Positions 56,969-64,000 of a DNA stretch of 64,000 nucleotides are shown here, one piece after another. The stretch comes from an uncultured Agrobacterium sp. (GTDB lineage Bacteria > Pseudomonadota > Alphaproteobacteria > Rhizobiales > Rhizobiaceae). Below the pieces are notes generated by a model. The model was not told where the DNA came from, did no database searches, and saw only the letters and a list, made by a program, of their open reading frames with translations. Within the stretch, counting starts at the first letter, position 1. Each line of letters begins with the position of its first letter. The translations under genes were made by a program, and so were the position numbers. The stretch is from positions 186,001-250,000 of the forward strand of contig CAJYTK010000004.1 of assembly GCA_913777615.1 (NCBI GenBank), read 5' to 3'.

Positions 56969-57685
56969 ATGCAGGAAATGAAAAGGCTTGGCGCGCTGCT
57001 CGCGATTCCAGGTCTCGCCGTCGCTCTTTGCGCATGCAACACCAGCGATGCGTTGACGCCGCAGGTCAATGTCGGACATAGTCAAACGCCATCCACCCCG
57101 GTCACCCAGGGCGATCTCGACCAGATGGCAGCAGCAGCCGATCGCACCGGCTCCGGCGTCGCTCCACAGGTGCCGGCCTACGCGCCGCAAAACACCTTGC
57201 AGGCGCAAGCTCAGGCAATGAGCGGCGGCGTTCAGTATGGCCAAGCCGTTGCGCGCCAGCCAGGACAGCCGGTGCCGGCAGAGGCCCGGCAGCAGACGGC
57301 CGCGCTCGCGCCTTCCGGTTCCGGCAGCATCCGCTTCCTGCCGATCATCGGGGCACCGGTACAGGCTGTCACGCCGCTTTCTCGGCAGCTGGGCGCGGAG
57401 GCACGTTCCAAAGGCCTGACGATCCTTCCCTCCGCCGACACGTCGGCAAACAACATCCTAAAGGGCTACCTCTCCGCTTTTGCGGATGGCGGCAAGGTCA
57501 CCATTGTCTATGTCTGGGACATCCTCGATACCAATGGCGCACGCCTCCATCGCCTCCAGGGCCAGGAAACGGTGCCATCACGAGGCGGCGATCCATGGTC
57601 GGCAGTCACCGATAGCGTCATGCAAAAGATTGCGGCCAGAACGCTGGATGATTACCAGGCATGGCGACAGACAGCGCGTGGATAA
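56969..57685 (+). CDS. Putative outer-membrane lipoprotein
   Basis: A protein of about 238 residues with a lipoprotein signal: MKRLGALLAIPGLAVALCAC, where the lipobox cysteine follows VALC/ALCA. The mature part is Ala/Gln/Pro-rich (residues 30-110, low complexity). It ends in a folded domain with SIRFLPIIGAPVQAVTPLSR, SAFADGGKVTIVYVWDILD and DDYQAWRQ. No enzyme motif is seen. Two starts are possible: ATG 56969 and ATG 56978. The strong GGGGAGGG stretch just upstream is closer to an out-of-frame ATG at 56955, so the start is uncertain. Lgt, encoded 4 kb upstream, would modify it. Confidence 0.72.
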   Translation: MQEMKRLGALLAIPGLAVALCACNTSDALTPQVNVGHSQTPSTPVTQGDLDQMAAAADRTGSGVAPQVPAYAPQNTLQAQAQAMSGGVQYGQAVARQPGQPVPAEARQQTAALAPSGSGSIRFLPIIGAPVQAVTPLSRQLGAEARSKGLTILPSADTSANNILKGYLSAFADGGKVTIVYVWDILDTNGARLHRLQGQETVPSRGGDPWSAVTDSVMQKIAARTLDDYQAWRQTARG

Positions 57686-57961
57686 ATACAATCCATACGA
57701 TGGGAAAAGTCCCGCCGCCGATCCAATCGATTGAATAAGGTCTGCGAAACACGTGAGTCATAAAGTTTTCACGAAAATCATGGGTAACGCAGTTCCGGCT
57801 ATTGCATTCACGGGCAACAGCGCTATTAAGGCGCCCATGGCAAAACGGCATGTCCGGCGCCCTTCTGGGCCGGGTATTCCTTCCCGTTGAACGACGCACT
57901 GGCCGCGGAACAGACTAAAACGTCCGGGCTCAAGCGATGGCATGGAAAACAGGCGGCACCC

Positions 57962-58894
57962 ATGAAGGTTTTCGCAGGCAATTCGAACCGGCATCTGGCC
58001 GAAGCGATCTGCAAGTATCTCAATGTTCCCCTGGGAAATGCCACAGTAAAACGGTTTGCGGACCAGGAAATTTTCGTAGAAATCAGTGAAAATGTCCGTG
58101 GTGAAGATGTATTCGTCGTCCAATCCACATCCTTTCCGGCTAATGACCACCTGATGGAACTGCTGATCATGATCGACGCCATGCGTCGTTCTTCGGCAAA
58201 GCGCATCACCGCCGTTCTCCCCTATTTCGGCTACGCCCGCCAAGACCGCAAGGCTGGCCCAAGAACACCAATCTCCGCCAAGCTCGTTTCCAATCTGATT
58301 ACCGAAGCCGGCGCCGATCGCGTTCTAACGCTCGATCTTCACGCCGGTCAGATCCAGGGCTTCTTCGATATCCCGACGGACAATCTCTTCGCGGCACCTA
58401 TTCTCGCACGCGATGTCAAGGAACATTACGACACCAATAACGTCATGGTGGTTTCACCGGACGTCGGCGGCGTGGTCCGCGCCCGTGCGCTTGCCAAGCG
58501 TCTCGACTGTCTGCTCGCCATCGTCGACAAACGCCGTGATCGCCCGGGCGAATCCGAGGTCATGAACGTTATCGGCGACGTTTCGGGTAAGGACTGCATC
58601 CTGATCGACGACATTGTCGATTCCGGTGGAACGCTCTGCAACGCCGCCGAAGCGCTTCTCAAGAACGGCGCAACCAGCGTTACCGCCTATATCACCCACG
58701 GCGTCCTTTCTGGCGGTGCCGTCGCGCGTGTTTCCTCATCCAAGCTGCGTGAACTCGTCATCACCGACAGCATCCAGCCCACCACCGCAGTCCAGTCCGC
58801 GCATAATATCCGTGTCATCACCACAGCGACACTGCTTGGCGAAGCGATCAACCGCACGGCTCTGGAACAGTCCGTTTCTGGTCTCTTCGACTAA
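57962..58894 (+). CDS. prs: Ribose-phosphate pyrophosphokinase
   Basis: A 310-residue PRPP synthetase: [16 protein letters not shown] at the start, [20 protein letters not shown], the flexible ATP loop YARQDRK, and the PRPP-binding [19 protein letters not shown]. It makes PRPP from ribose 5-phosphate and ATP for nucleotide, His and Trp synthesis. ATG 57962 is at the family N-terminus. The 276 bases upstream contain no gene I can support. Confidence 0.97.
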   Translation: MKVFAGNSNRHLAEAICKYLNVPLGNATVKRFADQEIFVEISENVRGEDVFVVQSTSFPANDHLMELLIMIDAMRRSSAKRITAVLPYFGYARQDRKAGPRTPISAKLVSNLITEAGADRVLTLDLHAGQIQGFFDIPTDNLFAAPILARDVKEHYDTNNVMVVSPDVGGVVRARALAKRLDCLLAIVDKRRDRPGESEVMNVIGDVSGKDCILIDDIVDSGGTLCNAAEALLKNGATSVTAYITHGVLSGGAVARVSSSKLRELVITDSIQPTTAVQSAHNIRVITTATLLGEAINRTALEQSVSGLFD

Positions 58895-58979
58895 AGCGCA
58901 CGAGCGAATCTGAAAGATCACGGCATGCTCCAAGACGCAGCCGTGTCATCAGCATCTGGAATTCGCAACGCGCCTATGA

Positions 58980-59858
58980 TTACTCCGCGGCAATCTGTGT
59001 CCGTCTAGAGATAAACCCTGCCCTCTCCTTCGCGGTCCGCGCCGAAAGGGCTCTCCCTACCTCCACCACTTTGCGCAGGGTCGCTCTCAGCAACTGAAGA
59101 CAGCGAACGCTCGATCGGCGGAGAATAACCCGGACGTCCGATGAAACCGGACCGGCAGCGAACACGGATCTGCACTGCCCAATTGCCAGAAGTCGGTAGA
59201 GGATAAGCGTGGTCAGCGCGGCAAAAAGGATCGACATTGTCGTGTCGCTCAAAAAATGCCGTCCCGCCGCCATGCGCATTGTAGCCGTCACAATCATTAA
59301 AAACGCGGCTACGACGCCACAGGCGAATTTGCCTCTTCGCGACAGATGCGGCCACAGCAACACACAGACCGGAAGAAGGACGCTTGCGATCAGCGCGGTC
59401 TCTCCAGACGAAAAAGAACAGTTCTTGAAGCACTGATTGCTGAGTTGGAAGGCTGGCGTAAATGCCTGGAAGCCGCCGAACTCTGCGACACCATCGGGCC
59501 TAGCACGCCCCAGCCAGGTCTTCAGGACGCCGTTCACCAGCAATCCTGCACACACCAGCGTGTTTCCCCAGATGAAGGCCCAGACCCGCCACCCGGTCTG
59601 CTGCTTCGAACCGATCAGGACATTACCGAGAAAAATTAGAAAGGCGACGACGGCGAAGATTTCTCCACCATGACGCAGCACATCTCTCCAGAAACTGAAG
59701 TCTGGGCCAAGGCCCATCCAATCACCCCGTTGTCCATTGAAAAAGAACGCCGAGACCTCAAGATCGATAAAGGGGAAGACTGCAAAGATTATGACAGCGA
59801 GCAGCGTCAAGACAGTAAGCCAGATGGTAAGCCGCATATGAACGATATCATGATCCAT
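58980..59858 (-). CDS. PAP2 family phosphatase, possibly acting on lipid A (LpxE/LpxF-like)
   Basis: A 292-residue membrane protein with about six helices and the PAP2 motifs in altered form: KTWLGRARPDG, then CSFSSGETALIASV (SGE in place of PSGH) and RMAAGRHFLSDTT (the RxxxxxHxxSD motif). The SGE variant is shared, as I recall, by lipid A phosphatases. The C-terminal 60 residues are basic and Arg-rich. It overlaps the end of the upstream GT39 gene by 11 bases, indicating a coupled pair acting on an envelope lipid. Undecaprenyl pyrophosphate or another phospholipid is the alternative substrate. ATG 59858 is used. Confidence 0.83.
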   Translation of the reverse strand: MDHDIVHMRLTIWLTVLTLLAVIIFAVFPFIDLEVSAFFFNGQRGDWMGLGPDFSFWRDVLRHGGEIFAVVAFLIFLGNVLIGSKQQTGWRVWAFIWGNTLVCAGLLVNGVLKTWLGRARPDGVAEFGGFQAFTPAFQLSNQCFKNCSFSSGETALIASVLLPVCVLLWPHLSRRGKFACGVVAAFLMIVTATMRMAAGRHFLSDTTMSILFAALTTLILYRLLAIGQCRSVFAAGPVSSDVRVILRRSSVRCLQLLRATLRKVVEVGRALSARTAKERAGFISRRTQIAAE

Positions 59859-61362
59859 GATTTGTCCCTTCAAAACATGAAGACGGTATTCTCCAGAGGC
59901 CGACGATGGCTCTTTCCATGAAGCCGGCCGAAGCCACCCAATGGCTCTGGGGCTTCTCATCCTTGATGCAGGACGGCAAAGAATCGGCGCGTGACAGCAG
60001 AAGTGCGTTCGCCTCCTCGCCAGGTTGCAACGGATAAAGCAGCGCATAATGGCTGGAAGGCAGCTGCGGCGCCTCGTTCCAGGCGCGTGGCGCGATGCGC
60101 CGATCGTCTCTCAACTCATAGAACATTTCCGCCAGAAAGGAGCGGTCGGCGGCGACAAGAATATTGGCGTGCATTTTTTCCGCGTCGGCAATGGCTGTCG
60201 AAACCACAGCTGAGCGCCCCAGATAGCGCTTCAAGGCAAGATCGCCATTGGGGAGTCGCAACTCGGTACCGAAGATGGTGAGAAGGGGCAGGATGACAGC
60301 AACAGTGGTGTTCAAAATGAGCGATGCCCGCATCCAACGCGGTCTCGCCGCAAGCCACGGTGTCGCCAGCAGAATACCTGCCGCATAAGCCCCGACCGCC
60401 CAGTTGGCGAGCGCGCGCGAGATCAAAGCTTGCGCCGTCATCAACAGGAGAAGCGGAATGCTCAAGGCAGAAAGCGAACGCGTTGTCGGATGTCTCATGT
60501 CACCCAAGGCCATCAGCATTGCGATGAAGACGAAGGGTCCGACGACACCGGCTTGAGCACCGAAGAAGCCAAGCGCCGAGCCGAAATTGAGGCTTGCGGC
60601 ATTCCAATGCGCGATCGATACCGTGTGACGGGCGGTCGCGAAGTCATGCGCGTAGTTCCACCAAAGATTTGGCGAAACGACGACCAAGGCAACAAGCCCT
60701 ACCAGCAAGGCATGCGACCACCGTATCCGCCAGCCCTTGTCCAGATAGGCGGCAAGCGGGACGAACGGGAACAGAAACGCCATGGCATATTTGGAGAGAA
60801 AACCGAGCCCGACCGTCAGCCCCAGTCCCACGGCCAGCAAAAGAGCATAAGACCCCGCATAGTCTTTCTCCGTGGCAAGCCTGCGCCACAGGATCATCGA
60901 TAGCACGATGAAGAGCAACATCGGCGTGTCGGTGGAAATCAAGAGACTGGACAGCGACACGCCGGGCAGCGTGATATAGACGATTGCAGCCAGCGCCCCG
61001 ATCCGCACATCATAGAGCATGCGTCCGAGATGGAGCATTGCAGCAGCCGTCAGCGCATGCAGGATGGGTGCCGCAAGACGAACCTCAAACGTCCCCTCCC
61101 CGCCAGAGATCCAGGTGGTGAGACGAATGACCCAGCCAATCAAGGGCGGCTTGGAGTAAGCTCCAAAAGCCATTTCCCGGCTCCACAGCCAGTACTGCGC
61201 CTCGTCGACGAAGAGATCTGTCCTGTTGAAGGCGAGACAGACAATGCGAAACACTGTGATGCCGAGGACTGAAAGGAGACAAATCGCGATCCAGCGCGAA
61301 CTTTCCGTCTCCAGCCTGCCGAAGCGTTCACCGCCACGAAATTCTCCGGCAATCCCGCTCAT
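59848..61362 (-). CDS. GT39/PMT family membrane glycosyltransferase
   Basis: A 504-residue protein with about twelve membrane helices. The first periplasmic loop holds the acidic DEAQYWLWSRE, followed by YSKPPLIGWVIRL, the pattern of PMT-type (GT39/GT83, ArnT-like) transferases that use polyprenyl-phosphate sugars at the periplasmic face. The C-terminal 150 residues form a soluble domain. With the PAP2 phosphatase it may remove a lipid A phosphate and add a sugar there; this is inference. ATG 61362 is preferred because the preceding 23 codons are polar and not family-like. Confidence 0.85.
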   Translation of the reverse strand: MSGIAGEFRGGERFGRLETESSRWIAICLLSVLGITVFRIVCLAFNRTDLFVDEAQYWLWSREMAFGAYSKPPLIGWVIRLTTWISGGEGTFEVRLAAPILHALTAAAMLHLGRMLYDVRIGALAAIVYITLPGVSLSSLLISTDTPMLLFIVLSMILWRRLATEKDYAGSYALLLAVGLGLTVGLGFLSKYAMAFLFPFVPLAAYLDKGWRIRWSHALLVGLVALVVVSPNLWWNYAHDFATARHTVSIAHWNAASLNFGSALGFFGAQAGVVGPFVFIAMLMALGDMRHPTTRSLSALSIPLLLLMTAQALISRALANWAVGAYAAGILLATPWLAARPRWMRASLILNTTVAVILPLLTIFGTELRLPNGDLALKRYLGRSAVVSTAIADAEKMHANILVAADRSFLAEMFYELRDDRRIAPRAWNEAPQLPSSHYALLYPLQPGEEANALLLSRADSLPSCIKDEKPQSHWVASAGFMERAIVGLWRIPSSCFEGTNHGS

Positions 61363-61590
61363 GAGCGGCACCCATGGGCGGTGCGAGCGACGTGAAAAAG
61401 ATAAAAAAATAAATGGCGCATATCGATCCACGCAAAAATAACGAGGAGGATATGCGCCTGTTTGATGACACCTTTACGTCAATTCAGACCGCTTCGATAC
61501 AAACCGCATCTGCGCTCGCCCGAAGCTTTGCCTGAACCTCAGTGGACCTCGCCACCGGCAGACTGCCTGCGGCGCCGAGGTCCAATATTG

Positions 61591-63108
61591 TCAGAAGAAG
61601 CCAAGCTTGTTGGGGCTGTAGGACACAAGCAGGTTCTTGGTCTGCTGATAATGATCGAGCATCATCTTGTGGGTTTCGCGACCGATGCCCGACTGCTTGT
61701 AGCCACCGAAAGCCGCCCCTGCCGGATAGGCGTGGTAGCAATTCGTCCAAACGCGTCCAGCTTCGATACCGCGACCTGCGCGATAGGCAAGGTTGGTATC
61801 GCGGCTCCAGACACCGGCACCAAGACCATAAACCGTGTCGTTGGCGATTTCGATGGCTTCTTCCACTGTCTTGAAGGTGGTGACGGAAACGACGGGACCG
61901 AAGATTTCCTCCTGGAAGACCCGCATCTTGTTATTGCCTTCAAAAATGGTCGGCTGAATGTAGAAGCCGTCCTTGAGATTGCCGGAGAGCGATTTCTTGT
62001 CGCCGCCGGTCAACACTTTCGCGCCTTCCTTCTTGCCGATTTCCAGGTAGCCCATGATCTTGTCGAACTGTTCCTGAGACGCCTGCGCGCCGATCATGGT
62101 GGAAGCGTTCAGCGGATCGTCCTGGCTGATTGCTTGTACGCGCTTCAGCGCCTTTTCCATGAAGCGGTCATAGATCGATTCATGCACAAGCGCGCGGGAT
62201 GGGCATGTGCAGACCTCGCCCTGGTTCAGCGCGAACATGGCAAAGCCTTCGAGCGCCTTGTCGAGGAAGGCGTCATCCTCATTCATCACATCGGCAAAGA
62301 ATACGTTCGGCGACTTGCCGCCAAGTTCCAGCGTGATGTTGGTGACGTTGTCTGCCGCATAACGCATGATCTCCTTGCCGACAGACGTCGAGCCAGTGAA
62401 GGCGATCTTGGCGATGCGGTTGCTCTGCGCCAGCGGCTTGCCGGCTTCCGTGCCAAGGCCGTTGACGATATTGACCACGCCCGGCGGCAGCAGGTCTTCG
62501 ATCAATTCCATGACGAGCAGGATCGAGGCGGGCGTCTGCTCTGCAGGCTTCAGCACCACGCAGTTGCCGGCGGCAAGCGCTGGCGCAAGCTTCCAGGCCG
62601 CCATTAGGATTGGGAAGTTCCATGGAATGATCTGGCCGACGACTCCAAGCGGCTCATGAAAATGATAGGCGACCGTGTCGTTGTCGATCTGGCCGATCGA
62701 GCCTTCCTGGGCACGGATACACCCTGCGAAATAACGGAAGTGATCAATGGTCAGCGGAATATCGGCATTGGTGGTCTCGCGCAGCGGCTTGCCGTTATCC
62801 CAGGTTTCCGCCCGGGCGATAAGATCGAGATTGTCTTCGATCCGCTGGGCAATCTTCAAGAGAATGTTGGAGCGCTCCGTCACGCTGGTGCGACCCCAGG
62901 CGGCACGCGCCTTATGCGCGGCATCGAGTGCGGCTTCAATGTCGCTTGCATCGGATCGCGGCACTTCGCAAATCTTCTGGCCGGTAACGGGGGAGATGTT
63001 GTCCATATAGCGCCCGGACTTCGGCTCCACCCATTTGCCGCCGACATAGTTGCCGTATTTCAGTTTGAACGGTGTCTCACCCGCTTTGTGCTGAACTTGG
63101 ATGTTCAT
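61591..63108 (-). CDS. NAD-dependent aldehyde dehydrogenase (acetaldehyde dehydrogenase, ExaC/AldB-like)
   Basis: A 505-residue ALDH. The catalytic Glu is in [11 protein letters not shown], and the nucleophile Cys region is [34 protein letters not shown] and [11 protein letters not shown] are the NAD-binding segments. The [19 protein letters not shown] end is typical of the acetaldehyde-type group. The ATG at 63108 is preceded by AGGAGG. The divergent-looking regulator upstream is in fact on the same strand, with palindromes between them. Confidence 0.94.
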   Translation of the reverse strand: MNIQVQHKAGETPFKLKYGNYVGGKWVEPKSGRYMDNISPVTGQKICEVPRSDASDIEAALDAAHKARAAWGRTSVTERSNILLKIAQRIEDNLDLIARAETWDNGKPLRETTNADIPLTIDHFRYFAGCIRAQEGSIGQIDNDTVAYHFHEPLGVVGQIIPWNFPILMAAWKLAPALAAGNCVVLKPAEQTPASILLVMELIEDLLPPGVVNIVNGLGTEAGKPLAQSNRIAKIAFTGSTSVGKEIMRYAADNVTNITLELGGKSPNVFFADVMNEDDAFLDKALEGFAMFALNQGEVCTCPSRALVHESIYDRFMEKALKRVQAISQDDPLNASTMIGAQASQEQFDKIMGYLEIGKKEGAKVLTGGDKKSLSGNLKDGFYIQPTIFEGNNKMRVFQEEIFGPVVSVTTFKTVEEAIEIANDTVYGLGAGVWSRDTNLAYRAGRGIEAGRVWTNCYHAYPAGAAFGGYKQSGIGRETHKMMLDHYQQTKNLLVSYSPNKLGFF

Positions 63109-63206
63109 GTTTTCATCCTCCCTGATGAACAACGATCGATGTGCGATCGCGTGAAGAGAGGTTGTGCCGACAATGGGGCAAATCAAAGGGGTCAGATCGC
63201 GTTCCG

Positions 63207-63234
63207 CACTGCACAGTGTGTCACATCTGCGACA
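63207..63234. promoter_or_regulatory. Paired dyads between the AcoR-like gene and the ALDH gene
   Basis: CACTGCACAGTG (63207-63218; arms CACTG/CAGTG) lies next to TGTCACATCTGCGACA (63219-63234; seven-base arms with one mismatch). They are about 100 bases upstream of the ALDH start and could be the activator site of the adjacent regulator. No acceptable sigma-54 promoter was found downstream of them. Confidence 0.45.
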
Positions 63235-63267
63235 ACGCCCGCGCCAATCCGGCGCGGTTTGCCCGCT

Positions 63268-64000
63268 TCAGTGGACCGCGAGTTTCTTCATCTTTCGGTG
63301 CAGAGTGGCGCGGCTGATGCCGAGCAGTTCAGAGGCTTGCGTGACGTTGCCGTTGGTACGCGCCAGAACGCGCCGGAGTGCGGCGCGCTCGGCCTCCATG
63401 AGATCGCTTCCTTTGTCATGCCGCTCTTCCTTGAGAGCGTCGGACGCCGCAATCCCTTGTGCAATCCGCGCATCGTCTAGCCGAAGCGCAAGCCTGGCCG
63501 CACGGGTAGCGCCCAGAATAATATCGTCCTGATCGACGGCAAGCAGCGAAAGCATGGTGGAATGGGCGGAAGGCACCATCAAGATGCGCGCACCCGGAAA
63601 GGCGCGCCGGAAAAGATTGCCCTCGATGCGCTGTGCCGCATCGCGCACGGTCTGCGTCACCATCGAAAAAGTCAGTTCGTTGATATCGTCGCGGCAGGTG
63701 GAGATATCGAGTGCGCCCGTAACCTGCCCACGGTGATCGCGGATCGGTGCTGTCGTACAGGACAGGTTGATGTTGGAGCTGAAGAAGTGCTGGTCGCGAT
63801 AGACCACTGCAGGCCGCTCATCGGCAAGCGCTGTGCCGATACCGTTGGTGCCAACACTGGCCTCGCTCCACAGCGCGCCCGACCAAAGCCCCGCCTTGCG
63901 GAAATCCTCGTCATCGCCAGCGGCCCCCCGTCGTTCCAACGCCACACCCTTGGCATCGGTCAGAAGCAGGCAGCACCCTGCCCTTCCGACGGTCGAAAAG
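63268..64000 (-). CDS. AcoR-like GAF/Fis-HTH regulator, N-terminus outside window
   Basis: The frame continues past base 64000, so the N-terminal part is missing. The visible 244 residues hold a GAF-type sensor (LLLTDAKGVALERRG, then WSEASVGTNGIGTALAD and CTTAPIRDHRGQVTGALDIS). A Fis-type helix-turn-helix ends the protein (RVLARTNGNVTQASELLGIS). The sigma-54-interacting AAA+ domain normally found between these in AcoR is absent: only about 90 residues lie between GAF and HTH. It probably activates the adjacent aldehyde dehydrogenase in response to alcohol or aldehyde (inference). Confidence 0.85.
   Translation of the reverse strand, partial: FSTVGRAGCCLLLTDAKGVALERRGAAGDDEDFRKAGLWSGALWSEASVGTNGIGTALADERPAVVYRDQHFFSSNINLSCTTAPIRDHRGQVTGALDISTCRDDINELTFSMVTQTVRDAAQRIEGNLFRRAFPGARILMVPSAHSTMLSLLAVDQDDIILGATRAARLALRLDDARIAQGIAASDALKEERHDKGSDLMEAERAALRRVLARTNGNVTQASELLGISRATLHRKMKKLAVH

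Noticed and set aside
57758..58243. 161-codon minus-strand frame opposite the prs start
   Set aside because: Antisense to prs and its leader, with no family resemblance.
58908..58960. CACGGC...GCCGTG inverted repeat after prs as terminator
   Set aside because: The loop is long (about 15 bases) and no T run follows on either strand.
63109..63200. Possible sigma-54 promoter (GGCAC-like) before the ALDH gene
   Set aside because: The -12 GC element is missing at the required spacing, and the adjacent regulator lacks the AAA+ domain.

Overview
The window reads as a chromosomal segment of an alphaproteobacterium of the Rhizobiaceae (Agrobacterium/Rhizobium/Sinorhizobium type). From memory, the order carB-greA-lpsB-LPS core glycosyltransferases-lrp-trxB-lysR-tandem AbcR small RNAs-arsR matches the corresponding Sinorhizobium meliloti neighbourhood. 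Other pointers are alphaproteobacterial LexA-box syntax, a tandem AbcR-type sRNA locus, a NerA-like ene-reductase and GC-rich codon use. No tRNA, rRNA, CRISPR array, insertion sequence or prophage was seen.

Layout. 1-14 kb: the 3' part of carA and the whole of carB bracket an accessory stretch holding a MATE exporter, a DUF2938 protein, a LysR regulator diverging from a dabB-dabA bicarbonate-uptake operon, a zinc metallopeptidase and a GST. 14-18.4 kb: a YfdX-family exported protein, a two-gene DNA-repair operon (radical SAM protein plus DUF4130-UdgX fusion) with a LexA box at its start, and greA with a terminator-like leader hairpin. 18.4-31.6 kb: a large LPS glycosylation region. It begins with lpsB and two alternating GT4/GT25 pairs. 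It continues into an AT-richer accessory block with gmd, a ColC/fucose-synthase-like gene, colD, two GT11-type genes, a broken GT10 gene, another GT25 and a GT-A-like gene. The block looks like a GDP-colitose (3,6-dideoxy-L-galactose) pathway with fucosyl/colitosyltransferases. 31.6-36.3 kb: lrp, trxB, lysR, abcR1-abcR2, an ArsR regulator and an ene-reductase. 36.3-47.3 kb: mostly ordinary metabolic, transport and regulatory genes (SDR/LysR pair, Ca2+/H+ antiporter, TetR/DUF1348 operon with paired operators, aspartate aminotransferase, EamA exporter, cold-shock protein, MBL hydrolase, SH3 protein). 47.5-50.1 kb: a MarR-response regulator-histidine kinase operon of PetP/PetR type. 50.1-59 kb: housekeeping (csaA, proC, ybjN-like, ubiK, lgt, midA-like, pgeF, an M24 pseudo-peptidase, a lipoprotein, prs). 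59-64 kb: a PAP2 phosphatase/GT39 pair likely acting on envelope lipids, then an aldehyde dehydrogenase with an AcoR-like regulator that runs off the right end.

How the genes work together. DabAB would supply cytoplasmic bicarbonate, which is the substrate of the CarAB enzyme encoded on both sides of it. The LPS block provides nucleotide-sugar synthesis and many transferases for a variable outer core, and the PAP2/GT39 pair may modify lipid A. The UdgX/radical SAM operon looks SOS-controlled. The AbcR tandem provides post-transcriptional control of nutrient transporters. The least expected signals are the LexA box on the UdgX operon, the colitose-type pathway beside a decayed GT10 gene, the dab operon lying between carA and carB, and an M24 homologue without the usual metal ligands.
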